Shown: positions 1 to 8,330, counted from the first letter of the stretch. The stretch: 10,609 nt of DNA from JBBQBQ01 sp038317685 (GCA_038317685.1 JBBQBQ010000110.1:1-10609), one strand, 5' to 3'. The notes: generated by a model not told the origin, from the sequence alone. Made by a program: numbers and translations.

Positions 1-675
1 ATCAAGGTGTTTAATCTTTTCAGTCAACTGGGGGCCGATGCGGCGATGATGCTGGGTAATGATAAAGGCATACCGCACTTCCCCAGAGTCCAGATCGAGT
101 TCCGATTCGAGATTGCTGATGCGCAAGCGGTGCTCGTTGAAGATGGCCTCCAACTCCTCGAAAATGCCGTCCCGCTGGCGGGCGATCACGGTCAGAAAGA
201 GGTAACGGTCCTTCTGGATGATCGGCTCGAGCTTTTTCAGGAAGATCAAGCTGAACAGGGCAATCCCGGTCCCCAGCCCCGCGGGAACGATCAACCCCAT
301 CCCAAAGGCCATCCCCAACCCGGCGACCATCCACAAACTGGCGGCGGTCGTCAGGCCTCGCACGTTGATCCCCTCCTTGATGATGACCCCGGCTCCGAGA
401 AATCCGATGCCGGCGATGATCTGCGCCGCGGTTCGTGCCGGGTCGACGCGCAGCACCCCGGCACCGCTGGCATCACCGTATTTGAGAGGGAAAGCCTCAC
501 TGACGATCATCATCATGCAGGCCCCCAGGGCCACCAGCAGATGGGTTCGCAAACCGGCCGGCCGGCCGTGTTTTTCCCGTTCCAGGCCGATGACCGCTCC
601 AGCCAGGGCCGCCAGCAGCAGTTTGGCGAATACGGTCAGGTTATAGCTGCCGAACAAAGTGTCTGAAAAAAACAT
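1..675 (-). CDS. MgtC/SapB-family membrane protein, C-terminal end cut by the window edge
   Basis: The frame is open from an ATG at 675 to base 1 (225 residues, no stop), so the gene runs off the left edge. The start is well supported: AGGAGG lies 5 bases upstream of the ATG. Seen in the translation: a first hydrophobic helix (about residues 14-31) ending in GLEREKHGRPAGLRTH, the family signature; a second hydrophobic segment (46-58); then RVDPARTAAQIIAGIGFLGAG at about 76-96, GLTTAASLW at 107-115, and further membrane segments to about 145. The soluble tail (about 150-225) resembles the ACT-like C-terminal domain of longer MgtC relatives. Family knowledge: MgtC-type inner-membrane proteins are linked to low-Mg2+ survival and, in pathogens, to virulence and control of ATP synthase or membrane potential. 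Many environmental homologues have no defined role. It lies 48 bases after the deacetylase gene on the same strand, so it may be read through from that operon or have its own promoter. The family call is firm; the physiological role is not. Confidence 0.93.
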   Translation of the reverse strand, partial: MFFSDTLFGSYNLTVFAKLLLAALAGAVIGLEREKHGRPAGLRTHLLVALGACMMMIVSEAFPLKYGDASGAGVLRVDPARTAAQIIAGIGFLGAGVIIKEGINVRGLTTAASLWMVAGLGMAFGMGLIVPAGLGTGIALFSLIFLKKLEPIIQKDRYLFLTVIARQRDGIFEELEAIFNEHRLRISNLESELDLDSGEVRYAFIITQHHRRIGPQLTEKIKHLD

Positions 676-723
676 GGTGACCTCCTGCCCTGCCGGCCGG
701 GATTCGGGATAATTCCCGGGATC

Positions 724-1767
724 TCAAGGTTTTTTCGATGGATGCAAGGTGCCGTCCCCATAAATCTGATCGAGTTGGAGGTTGTCCCCCGGAGTTTCGA
801 AATAGCACTCCTTGGCCACCACGGGCGGCCCCATTTGGAGCAGTTCGCTGACGGTCACCAAGCGGTAACCGGCTTGCCGCAGCCGGGGGAGCAGTTCAGC
901 CAGGATAGCGGCGGTGCCCTTGGGAACCCCATTGGCGTGAAGCAGCAGGATCCCCCCGGGCCGGATCCGGGCGGCGAGATCCTTTGCGACCTCGACGATC
1001 CGATCGCCTCGCGCATTTTCATCGGCGGTCAGGCTCCACTGGATGACCGGCATGCCGAGATCCCCGAGGAGGCTGAGGGCCTCCCGGTCGGCCCGCCCAT
1101 AGGGGAGCCGAAAGAGTCGCGGCAGTTGAGGCACCGCAACCAAGGTGTCCCCCAGCTTCGCATCGGCGGCCCGCCGGGCCAGCTCCTCACGCAGATAGCG
1201 GTACTCGGCCTGGGTCCAGACCACCTGCTCCCGGCGCCGGGTGGTTGGGAGAATCGCCATATTGCCGTGGGTCCAGCCATGGTTGCCGATTTCGAAGCGC
1301 GGGTCGGCCATCAATTGTTGAGCGGCTTGGGGGTGAGACTTCAGCCAATGGCCACCGGCGAAGAAGGTGGCCCGAATATCCTCCCGCCGCAGCAGGTTGA
1401 CGATCCGATAGTCGTAACCGGCCCTTTGATCGGCGAGTTCACAGAGGTCGAAGGTCAGAGCCACGACCCGCTCCCGGACCGGCACCGCCACGCTGCGGAT
1501 GCAACCCCTGGTCTCGAGTGGTAGTGGCGGGCTATCCAAGCCGGCCAACGGCTCTCCGGGGGGGGCGAGATCGGGAGCGGTCCGCGGCCCGAGCCGAAGA
1601 TCGGCAGCGCGACCGTCGAGTTCGACCGAACTCCAGAGCCCTCTTAACAACCTTTCCGAGCCAAAGCTGGCAAGCGGCGGCGCGGCGGTGGTCGGCGCCG
1701 GGGAGATGCCGGCCCAGGCCAGTATCAACGTCAAGCAGCACCAGAGGAGTCCGGATTTAATCGCCAA
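724..1767 (-). CDS. Secreted polysaccharide deacetylase (NodB homology domain)
   Basis: 347 residues from the preferred TTG start at 1767, which has GAGG six bases upstream and gives a textbook export signal: Lys near the N-terminus, then a hydrophobic core LLWCCLTLILAWAG ending near the Ala-rich SPAPTTAAP. A GTG at 1779 is an in-frame alternative and also leaves a credible signal peptide. The open frame extends much further upstream, but that part is antisense-like sequence inside the helicase gene. NodB motifs are visible: VVALTFDLCE (101-110), NHGWTHGN (162-169, the HxxxH zinc pair H163/H167), RLPYG (220-224) and LLLHANG (274-280, His277). In classical members motif 1 is TFDDG, with the second Asp binding metal; here it is TFDLCE. 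Family knowledge: these enzymes remove N- or O-acetyl groups from cell-wall or exopolysaccharide sugars. The substrate cannot be told from sequence. The gene overlaps the 3' end of the upstream helicase-nuclease gene, so it is probably the last coupled gene of that operon. Confidence 0.9.
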   Translation of the reverse strand: MAIKSGLLWCCLTLILAWAGISPAPTTAAPPLASFGSERLLRGLWSSVELDGRAADLRLGPRTAPDLAPPGEPLAGLDSPPLPLETRGCIRSVAVPVRERVVALTFDLCELADQRAGYDYRIVNLLRREDIRATFFAGGHWLKSHPQAAQQLMADPRFEIGNHGWTHGNMAILPTTRRREQVVWTQAEYRYLREELARRAADAKLGDTLVAVPQLPRLFRLPYGRADREALSLLGDLGMPVIQWSLTADENARGDRIVEVAKDLAARIRPGGILLLHANGVPKGTAAILAELLPRLRQAGYRLVTVSELLQMGPPVVAKECYFETPGDNLQLDQIYGDGTLHPSKKP

Positions 1768-4700
1768 GGGGGACCTCACACCAACCGTCGAAATAAGGGA
1801 AATAAAGGGCCGCCAGCACCTTCCTCCCCGGTTCGAGGGCCTGGAAGAGGGCCGCATAGGCGCCGAGTTGCGGGCGATAATGCCCGATTTCCCGAGCGTA
1901 GAAGGTTTCCAGCGGCTCCCGGTCCGGGGCGCTGGTCTTATAATCGATGACCCAACGCACTCCGCCTTCGACAAAGGTCCGATCGAGGACCGCAAGCGGG
2001 GTCTCAGCCGAAGAGATGGCCAGTTCGCAGTGGTCGACTTCATGGGCGCTCAATATCCAGCGACCCCGTTCCCCGTTGACGGCCCGGGCCAGGGACTGCA
2101 GCACCCGCCGGCTCCAATTCCCGCCCTCCTCTTTCGGAACCCCTTCCCGAATGAGACGTTGCCTCACCTCCTCGTCCAAAGCTGCAATGCGGTCGCTATT
2201 CCATCCATCCACCCCTTCGCGGGCAATCCGCTCCAGGAGGATATGAGTCACCGTTCCGGCCTGCCGCGCCCCCAATCCGGGCAAGACGCCGATCGATGAG
2301 GCCGCAGCTTCGGCAGTCCTGGACGGAGGCAGTGACGCGACCGTCACGAGATGGGGCGCCGCTGCCAACTCAGGCAACCGCCACCCGGCCGTCAGACGCC
2401 GCAACCGAAGGGGGCGCGGTTCGAGGTTCAGTTCGATGGCAATCGCGGTGCCGGTCACCGAAGGGGTGAAGAGCTCGGCAACGGCCGGCCACAGGGTTTC
2501 CAAAAGAGATCCCCCGGGTGCTTTGCCATTCCCCTTGGCATCCGTGTCGGTGCCCCCGAAGAGATGGAGCCGATGCCGGGCGCGGGTGGCCGCCACATAC
2601 AGCAGGCGCACCGTCTCCAAAGCCTCCCGCTCCCGTTCCAACCGGCCAATCGCTTCGTAGGCCGGGTCGCGACTGCCGTCACGGGGCGCGATCGGCGCCA
2701 ACAGCAGACCGTGTTCGGGGTGTTCCATCCAGCGCAGCAAGGGTGGTTCGCTGGACCGGGGCCGGCGGCCCAGCCCCGGCAGAATCACGGTATCAAATTC
2801 CAACCCCTTGGCCTTGTGAATGGTCATCACCTGCAGCCGGGGGTCAGCGTCATGGTCAGGAGCGGCATAGAGTCGCTGCAATTCTTCGTCAAGAAGATCG
2901 AGGGCGGGCAGATCCCCTCCGCAGTCGAGGCTATCGATGAGGTCGAAGACCCTGGCTGCATCCTCCAGCGCGGCAAGATCGTAGCAGGCAGGGCCGCCGA
3001 GGGCCAGCCAGCAGCCCTCGACCAGACGCCGCAGGCCGACCCGACCCCGCTGCCGCCGGCCTCTCTGCATAATTTCCCAAACCGGTTCGAGGCGGGCCTG
3101 CCCCGACACCGAAAGACGCGCTTTTAGGGCAGTATCTCCAAGCAGGTCGGGGATGGCGGCCTGTCGTTGTTCGCCGCAGAGAGCATGCAGATCATCCAGG
3201 GTCAGCCCACACCAGGGAGCGCGCAGCAAGCTCAACCACGAAAGGCGATCGCCACCGTGGAGCAGAGCCCGGGTCAAGGCCACCAGGTCGCGGGCGACGG
3301 GACGTTCCGCGAGCAGGTCGATCTCCTGAGCCAGGTAGCGCAGGCCGGCCTTTCGCAAGGCCGGCAGAACCGTGGCCAGATGGCTGCGGGAGCGGACCAG
3401 AATAGCGACACTCGTTTCACCGGCCGCCAACGCCTGCCTTACGACCCCGACGATGGCCGCCGCTTCTCCTGCATCATCCCGACCCGATCGAGAATGGACC
3501 GTGACCGCCGCTTCTTGCAGGAGCGGGTGGACCGCGACGGCCGGAACAAAGCCGACCGCACCTCGCGCCACATCGTCGCCGGGCGGAAAGATTCGGGAGA
3601 GTCCCTGATTGACCCAGTCGACGATCCCGGACTGGGAACGGAAGTTGGCCGAAAGGCAGAGCGGTTGCAGACGCAGGTTCCCGATTCCGCGGTCCCGAGC
3701 CCTCAGGAAGAGACCGACCTCCGCTTCCCGAAAGCGGTAGATCGACTGCATCGGGTCGCCGACCAGGAACAGCGTCCGACCGTCGTCTCCGGTCCAGCCT
3801 TCGGTCAAATTTTTCAAAAGGGCAAATTGCAGATAAGAAGTGTCCTGGAATTCGTCGACCAGAATATGGTTGATGCGGGTGTCGAGGCGCAGCATCAGGT
3901 CGCTGGGTCCCTCCCCTTCGCGCAGGGAGTGGAGGGCGCGCAAGGCCACTTCGGCAAAATCGGTCTCACCGGCCTCCCCGAAGACGACCCAGAGTTCGGC
4001 CACGGTCAGCTTCAACAGCTCCACCAGGGACTGAAGGACCTGCCACTGGTCCTCGGCGTAAACCATCGGCGGCAGATGGCGGACCTCCTCGAGGGCGGCG
4101 GCGAAGGGGAGCAGCGCCGGATCATCCAGCAATTTCTGCATGGCGTCCTTCATCGCCGCCGGCTCCCCCTCTTTCCCGGGAGGAAACCCGCAAATCTTAT
4201 CGAGGCGCTTGCGCAAGCTTCCGGAGGCGGTCAGGAAGAGGTCGGCCAAACCTTCCCAAAGGGGCAAGTCGCTGTTGACCGAGCTGGGAATTCCGGTCAG
4301 ATCGACAAGGCGTGACAGGGGTCGCTCCCGGTCACAGTTGCCGCCGGCATAACAGGCGATCGCCGTTAAGCTGGAAGAATAGCCGGCAGGGAGCAGGTTC
4401 GCGGCCCGTCCCAGGGTGGCGGTCACCCACCCGGTCAGGGCTGCTTCCAGGAGACTGCGGTCGGCAACGCTCCCGGTCTCCCCGAGATGCCGCAGCCACT
4501 GGTCGCGGCGCTGCAGCATCCCGACCAGCATTTCCTGGAGACTTTCGAAGCGATTGTCGAGGTGCGCCAGCAACCGGGCGCCGGCGGCGCTGCCTCGTCC
4601 CCCGGCGGCGACCCGGTCGAGGCTCCTGCGGGCCGCTTCGCGCAGCAGGCGCCTGGGGTTTTCAGACATTTGCGGCATTCCGCCGAACCTCGAGGTCCAG

Positions 4701-5083
4701 GGCATGCGGCGAACCAGGCCCGCATTGCAGCCATCAATGGTCTGGATGGCAAGGAGCGCAGGGGTCTCAAGGAGTCCCCAACCGCACTCCCGGTCTCGGG
4801 CCAGGGCCGCCCTTGCCAATTCCCAGGTGCGTCGCTGATGCCTTGCCTCCGGTTCCGCCCGGTGGGCTGTCGCCAGGGCCAACAGCAGGCGCTGACGCAT
4901 CTCGGCAGCAGCCTTGCGGGTAAAGGTAATGGCCAGAATCTCATCAGGGCGCCGGACCGTAGCCAACAGGGCCAGCAACCGCTGGGTGAGAAGTTCGGTC
5001 TTCCCCGAGCCGGCCGGGGCCTGGACGATGAAGGAAGCGCCGGGATCGAGAGCCCGGACGCGGGCCGCGGCATCAACCGTCAT
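1757..5083 (-). CDS. addA: AddA/RecB-like UvrD-family helicase with C-terminal PD-(D/E)XK nuclease
   Basis: 1108 residues from the ATG at 5083, chosen because GAAGAGG sits six bases upstream; another ATG two codons earlier (5089) abuts that site too closely. Superfamily 1 helicase motifs appear in order: Walker A APAGSGKT (22-29), AITFTRKAAAEMR just after it, Walker B DEFQDT (410-415), VGDPMQSIYRFREAE (about 438), ANFRSQ, TIHKAKGLEFD (about 750) and LLYVAATRAR (about 826). The C-terminal third is a RecB-type nuclease: a conserved His in GTVTHILLE, then LDRTF, WVIDYKT (about 1043) and HYRPQLGAY. Its length fits AddA proteins (roughly 1100-1250). Family knowledge: AddA unwinds DNA 3' to 5' and cuts one strand, working with AddB to resect double-strand breaks for RecA. 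The start overlaps the AddB-like stop by 11 bases, implying coupled translation and a stoichiometric complex. It could equally be labelled RecB-like; the AddB-type partner favours AddA. Neither nuclease nor helicase motifs look damaged. Confidence 0.93.
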   Translation of the reverse strand: MTVDAAARVRALDPGASFIVQAPAGSGKTELLTQRLLALLATVRRPDEILAITFTRKAAAEMRQRLLLALATAHRAEPEARHQRRTWELARAALARDRECGWGLLETPALLAIQTIDGCNAGLVRRMPWTSRFGGMPQMSENPRRLLREAARRSLDRVAAGGRGSAAGARLLAHLDNRFESLQEMLVGMLQRRDQWLRHLGETGSVADRSLLEAALTGWVTATLGRAANLLPAGYSSSLTAIACYAGGNCDRERPLSRLVDLTGIPSSVNSDLPLWEGLADLFLTASGSLRKRLDKICGFPPGKEGEPAAMKDAMQKLLDDPALLPFAAALEEVRHLPPMVYAEDQWQVLQSLVELLKLTVAELWVVFGEAGETDFAEVALRALHSLREGEGPSDLMLRLDTRINHILVDEFQDTSYLQFALLKNLTEGWTGDDGRTLFLVGDPMQSIYRFREAEVGLFLRARDRGIGNLRLQPLCLSANFRSQSGIVDWVNQGLSRIFPPGDDVARGAVGFVPAVAVHPLLQEAAVTVHSRSGRDDAGEAAAIVGVVRQALAAGETSVAILVRSRSHLATVLPALRKAGLRYLAQEIDLLAERPVARDLVALTRALLHGGDRLSWLSLLRAPWCGLTLDDLHALCGEQRQAAIPDLLGDTALKARLSVSGQARLEPVWEIMQRGRRQRGRVGLRRLVEGCWLALGGPACYDLAALEDAARVFDLIDSLDCGGDLPALDLLDEELQRLYAAPDHDADPRLQVMTIHKAKGLEFDTVILPGLGRRPRSSEPPLLRWMEHPEHGLLLAPIAPRDGSRDPAYEAIGRLEREREALETVRLLYVAATRARHRLHLFGGTDTDAKGNGKAPGGSLLETLWPAVAELFTPSVTGTAIAIELNLEPRPLRLRRLTAGWRLPELAAAPHLVTVASLPPSRTAEAAASSIGVLPGLGARQAGTVTHILLERIAREGVDGWNSDRIAALDEEVRQRLIREGVPKEEGGNWSRRVLQSLARAVNGERGRWILSAHEVDHCELAISSAETPLAVLDRTFVEGGVRWVIDYKTSAPDREPLETFYAREIGHYRPQLGAYAALFQALEPGRKVLAALYFPYFDGWCEVPLGD

Positions 5084-7775
5084 GGCCATCCTCTTCCCCC
5101 TCCGGCGGTGCCGACTCGGCCTCATCAATTCGGCACAAGGGGGCCAAATCACAACTTCGGCAGGCCTTCTGGGCCGATATCGGCAGGACCGAGGCTTCTC
5201 CGTCGGCGAACTCCCGGCCGAGAGCTTCCAGCCGGACCCGCCAGCGGTCAAGAAGGTCCTCCCAGCCGGCCAGCCCATGGCGGACCGCCAATCGGGAACC
5301 CTCGAAAGCTGCCGTTTTCAGCAACAGGTCTTCATCTTGGACTACCCCCTTGAGAGAACAGTCCCCCCGCCGAAGCTGTCCGATAGCGACTCCGGCGAGG
5401 TTTTCAGCTCCTGCCCCACAGGCATAAATCGGCAATTGCGGCTCGAGGATGCGTTCACCAAGGAGATCGTCGAGTTGCACCTGCCCGGTTTTGTAGTCGA
5501 TGATGATTCGCCGGCCGTCGGCCAGGGTATCGATTCGATCGATCTTGGTCCGGATCGAAAGACCGCCAAACTCCTTCTGATATTCCTGCTCTACGGAGGT
5601 GACGACGAAGCCGGGACGGGTCATCTCCACGTCGACCAGCCATTCCTCGAGGAGGCGCTGCAGACGCTCTCGTTCGAGGTCCACCAGCGGCTCGGGGGGC
5701 CGGGGTGGGTGCCTGACGAAATGCCCTTCCAAACCATCGGCCACGCAACCGGCAATCCGCTCCTTTCGTCCGACCTCCCCCAGTGCCCGCAGTTCGGCCT
5801 GCCCCTTGGTCCGGGTCCAGAAATCTTCCAGGGCAGCATGGACCAAGGTGCCGCGGGTCGCCGGATCCAGCCCTGGTTGAGGCTGGTCAAGGGCCTTGAC
5901 CGCCAGGCGGTGGTGGGCAAAGGCGCGAAAGGGACAAAGCGCCTGGTCCCGCAGGATCGCGGTCCCTCCGCGGGCGATTTCTTCGGCCCCCAAGGCCGGT
6001 CCGCTGAAGTCTTCCAGGCCTTCCAGAACAGCAGCCGTCCGGATCGCCTGCTGCGGGGCGTGGCTGGACAGGGCTTGAACTTCTCCCAGCGGAAGCATGG
6101 CGATCAGGGGGCTGGGGCGCAGGCTGCAATCCCCATCGAGTTGGGGATAACTGAAGATCACCTTCGGGGCTGCCGCCGCCAGCCGTTCGGTGACTCGGCG
6201 AGCGTATTCCCGTTCCCGGGCGGCATCGGCATGGGGCATTGAGTGGTCGATCTGAAGGTGAAGCGGGAGAAAAGGGTTGGGATGTGGAGGGGGCGGCCAG
6301 GCCCCTTCGTGGAGACCGAGGACCCAGAGATGGTCGAAACAGAGCCCTCCGGCTTCGAGCACTCCGCAAACCTGGAGATTCCCGGCGGGGGTTTCGGCCT
6401 GGAACTCCCGCTCTTCGGCTAGGCGCCGCAACAAACGGACCGCTTCGCCACGGGACATCGGACCGGTGACGGCATCAAGGGCGGCCAGTTCAGTCACCAG
6501 CTTTTCCCGCCAGGCCGTAACGATCTGATAATCCCGGCTGTCGAGGGATCGTTCCCCGGGCCAACCGACAGCGGCAAGAAGTTCCTCGAAGTCGCGGACC
6601 CAGCTCCCCGGAAGTTTTCGACCATGCTCCCGGGATCCTTCCAGCAGCGCAGCCAGGATTCGCTCCATGATCGCTATGCCGCCGGAGCGCCCTTCCCCCG
6701 CCGGCAAGCGGGCCAGGTTCCGCAGAGCGTGCAGTGAAAAGGTGTCGCGCCGTAAGGATCGCAGGTAGCGGTCGAAGCGGGCGCGGCGGGTCGACTCTTG
6801 CTCGGCACCAACCAGGTAGGGGGAGCGCAGGAGGTAACCGGCTTCATCGAGAGTGATCTCAAAGCTGCACCCGAGGAGGGCCAGAGCGGCGGCAACCGGA
6901 CCCTGAGCGGCAAGCGAGGCACCCAGGGAAAGGCTGAAGCGGCCGGCTTCGTCGTTAAGCGCCGGTAACGCTCCCGGATCGATCTCCTCGGTGAAAATCC
7001 GCTCGATGAGACCCCGATAGGCGGTGAGCTCGGGGACCACAACGCCGATCTTCCCGGTTCCCGTCTCCATGAGTCGACGGGCCCAAACAGCGGCCCGGCG
7101 CACCTCGTCGGCGGCATCCCGACAGGGGATCAGCTGCGCTTCGCCCTTGGGTTCGATGGGAGCCGGGACCTCCTGAACCGTGCAGCCAGTCCGGCGCAGG
7201 GCGGCCGTCAAACGTTCAAGCCGCGGAGAGGGCGCATCGAAACCGACCAGCAGAAGAGTTCGTGGAGGGATCAAACGCCCGTCTCCAAGGGCTTCGGCAA
7301 TGACATCAGCAACAGTGACGGGATCGAGCCAGCGGCCGGTAGTTATCCTTTCCGTGACGCGGGCACGCCATCGCAAAAAGGCCTGATGATCCTCACCCAG
7401 CAGATCCCCTTCAACCAGCACTGCGTAATCAGCCAGGAGGGCGTGGGCGTTCATGGCCATTCGAGCACTGCTGCTGGCCTGCATCAGGGTCAGACCGCCC
7501 ACGGCGCCATCACGATTGATGGCCTCTTCCCAAAGCCGCTGAGCCTGGACCGGCTTCAGTTGTCTCCAGTCTGCTCCGAGGTCCCCCAGCTTCCTTTCGA
7601 GCCAGGTCTCCAGACTGACGATGATCGGAGTCAGCCAGACGCTGCGTTCCTGACGGAGTTCCTCTTCCCCGTAGAGCGCCAGAAGGTGACGGGCGAGACG
7701 TTTGTTGGCGGTGAGGACCGTGGCGCCAGCGCCCGCCGCAGCGAGGATGATCCGGGGGAAATCATCGCGGGTCAT
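5073..7775 (-). CDS. addB: AddB-like DNA repair protein (inactivated helicase fold plus Fe-S nuclease)
   Basis: 900 residues from the ATG at 7775, preceded by GAAGAGG with suitable spacing; the ATG overlaps the VanZ-like gene's TGA as ATGA. The length and the N-terminal pattern (TVLTANKRLARHLLALYG, about 19-36) match the 'probable DNA repair protein' relatives of AddB known from several proteobacteria. No Walker A is present: the equivalent stretch AAAGAGATV has no Lys-Ser/Thr. Other AddB-like landmarks are IGVVVPELTAYR, FDHLWVLGLHEGAWP and NPFLPLHL. The C-terminus is a complete nuclease: GTLVHAALEDF (about 640), KIDRID (about 742), IIIDYKT (about 753-759) and EPQLPIYA (about 782). A 4Fe-4S site of the AddB/Cas4 type is indicated by one Cys before the nuclease (ALCPFRAF, about 611) and CRSCDLAPLC near the end (about 872-881; C-x2-C-x5-C). 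Role by family: partner nuclease of AddA that cuts the other strand and, in studied AddAB enzymes, houses the Chi-recognition site. The symbol is by analogy. Confidence 0.88.
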   Translation of the reverse strand: MTRDDFPRIILAAAGAGATVLTANKRLARHLLALYGEEELRQERSVWLTPIIVSLETWLERKLGDLGADWRQLKPVQAQRLWEEAINRDGAVGGLTLMQASSSARMAMNAHALLADYAVLVEGDLLGEDHQAFLRWRARVTERITTGRWLDPVTVADVIAEALGDGRLIPPRTLLLVGFDAPSPRLERLTAALRRTGCTVQEVPAPIEPKGEAQLIPCRDAADEVRRAAVWARRLMETGTGKIGVVVPELTAYRGLIERIFTEEIDPGALPALNDEAGRFSLSLGASLAAQGPVAAALALLGCSFEITLDEAGYLLRSPYLVGAEQESTRRARFDRYLRSLRRDTFSLHALRNLARLPAGEGRSGGIAIMERILAALLEGSREHGRKLPGSWVRDFEELLAAVGWPGERSLDSRDYQIVTAWREKLVTELAALDAVTGPMSRGEAVRLLRRLAEEREFQAETPAGNLQVCGVLEAGGLCFDHLWVLGLHEGAWPPPPHPNPFLPLHLQIDHSMPHADAAREREYARRVTERLAAAAPKVIFSYPQLDGDCSLRPSPLIAMLPLGEVQALSSHAPQQAIRTAAVLEGLEDFSGPALGAEEIARGGTAILRDQALCPFRAFAHHRLAVKALDQPQPGLDPATRGTLVHAALEDFWTRTKGQAELRALGEVGRKERIAGCVADGLEGHFVRHPPRPPEPLVDLERERLQRLLEEWLVDVEMTRPGFVVTSVEQEYQKEFGGLSIRTKIDRIDTLADGRRIIIDYKTGQVQLDDLLGERILEPQLPIYACGAGAENLAGVAIGQLRRGDCSLKGVVQDEDLLLKTAAFEGSRLAVRHGLAGWEDLLDRWRVRLEALGREFADGEASVLPISAQKACRSCDLAPLCRIDEAESAPPEGEEDGHDG

Positions 7776-8191
7776 TCCGTTCCTCTTCGATTCGGGCGGC
7801 GAGACCCGAACCATCGCGCGACTCCGGACAGACAGCAGACCACCAGGATGCCGACTGCATTGGCGACGACATCAGAGACTTCGGCGACGCGGCCGTTTCC
7901 GGTCAGGAACTGGAGGACTTCCATGGTGATGCCGAACAGAAATGCGTAAAGGGCCGCAGCCGGCCAAACCAGACGACTGGTTGGGGCAAGGAGCCGAAAG
8001 CTTTCTGCGGCCAGCAGGGTCAACAGGGCGTAGGCACCGGCATGAAGGGCTTTGTCCCAGGTAAACCAGCGAAGACGAATGGCTGGGGGATGGGCCATCA
8101 GGGAGAGGATCAGGACCAGCAGGCACCAGGCGATAAAGGCCAGGACCCAGGCATTCAGAAGGTTGGGACGATTTCGGTGGTCAGGGTCCAT
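7772..8191 (-). CDS. VanZ-like family small membrane protein
   Basis: 139 residues from the ATG at 8191 (MDPDHRNRPN...), the first start that places a short polar N-terminus before the first membrane helix. The ribosome binding site is weak (GACGAG). The open frame continues to 8317, but those residues are polar and unlike the family. About four hydrophobic segments are visible: WVLAFIAWCLLVLILSLM (about 13-30), ALHAGAYALLTLLAAE (about 49-64), a third around WPAAALYAFLFGI and a fourth around ANAVGILVVCCLSG. VanZ-family conserved positions are present: DKALHAGAY, then GITMEVLQF, then VAEVSDVVANAVG. The founding VanZ gives low-level teicoplanin resistance, but most small relatives, including this type, have no established function, so a resistance role should not be assumed. 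Its stop overlaps the AddB-like start (ATGA), making it the first gene of the leftward coupled cluster. Confidence 0.88.
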   Translation of the reverse strand: MDPDHRNRPNLLNAWVLAFIAWCLLVLILSLMAHPPAIRLRWFTWDKALHAGAYALLTLLAAESFRLLAPTSRLVWPAAALYAFLFGITMEVLQFLTGNGRVAEVSDVVANAVGILVVCCLSGVARWFGSRRPNRRGTE

Positions 8192-8281
8192 GATGTAGGC
8201 TCGTCGTCTGGAAGGTCGTTCCAAGATAGCTGAATTCCGGCCCGGGAAAAAGAGGCAATCCTGGCGAAGCCCGCTTTTCGG

Positions 8282-8310
8282 TTGCCGGACCTGGGGTCTG
8301 ATGGTATAAA
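8282..8310 (+). promoter_or_regulatory. Candidate sigma70-type promoter for the acyltransferase gene
   Basis: TTGCCG (8282-8287) and TATAAA (8305-8310) are separated by exactly 17 bases in an otherwise GC-rich context. Transcription would begin near 8317, leaving a leader of about 54 bases before the GTG at 8371. The -10 overlaps the leftward candidate's -10, so the two directions could compete for RNA polymerase. Confidence 0.55.
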
Positions 8311-8330
8311 AATCCACTTTTCATTGTAAA
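8303..8330 (-). promoter_or_regulatory. Candidate sigma70-type promoter for the VanZ/AddB/AddA operon
   Basis: Read on the minus strand, TTTACA (8330-8325) lies 16 bases from TATACC (8308-8303). The -35 is a good match; the -10 lacks the final T, so this is weak. It would give a leader of about 105 bases before the VanZ-like ATG. It is the better of two weak candidates; the other (TTTTTC, 17 bases, TATCTT, nearer the gene) has a poor -35. Confidence 0.35.

Noticed and set aside
697..719. Inverted repeat CCGGGA/TCCCGG between the deacetylase and MgtC-like genes, considered as a terminator
   Set aside because: Only five or six pairs with two competing foldings, and no T run follows on the minus strand.
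1768..2043. A 92-residue N-terminal extension of the deacetylase
   Set aside because: It overlaps the nuclease domain of the helicase gene and would bury the signal peptide inside the protein.
742..2299. Two plus-strand open frames (742-1524 and 1499-2299) opposite the deacetylase and helicase C-terminus
   Set aside because: Both mirror well-supported minus-strand genes and have shadow-like composition.
3167..4315. Plus-strand open frame of 382 codons opposite the helicase gene
   Set aside because: Gln/Arg/Gly-rich shadow of the helicase coding strand, with no recognisable motif.
5084..5278. A 65-residue N-terminal extension of the AddA-like protein
   Set aside because: It lies inside the AddB-like coding region in another frame, is Pro/Arg-rich and unlike AddA, and the ATG at 5083 has the good ribosome binding site.
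4914..6242. Long plus-strand open frame (442 codons) opposite the AddA/AddB junction
   Set aside because: It lies antisense to two genes with clear motifs, its translation shows no domain, and long antisense frames are expected in GC-rich coding DNA.
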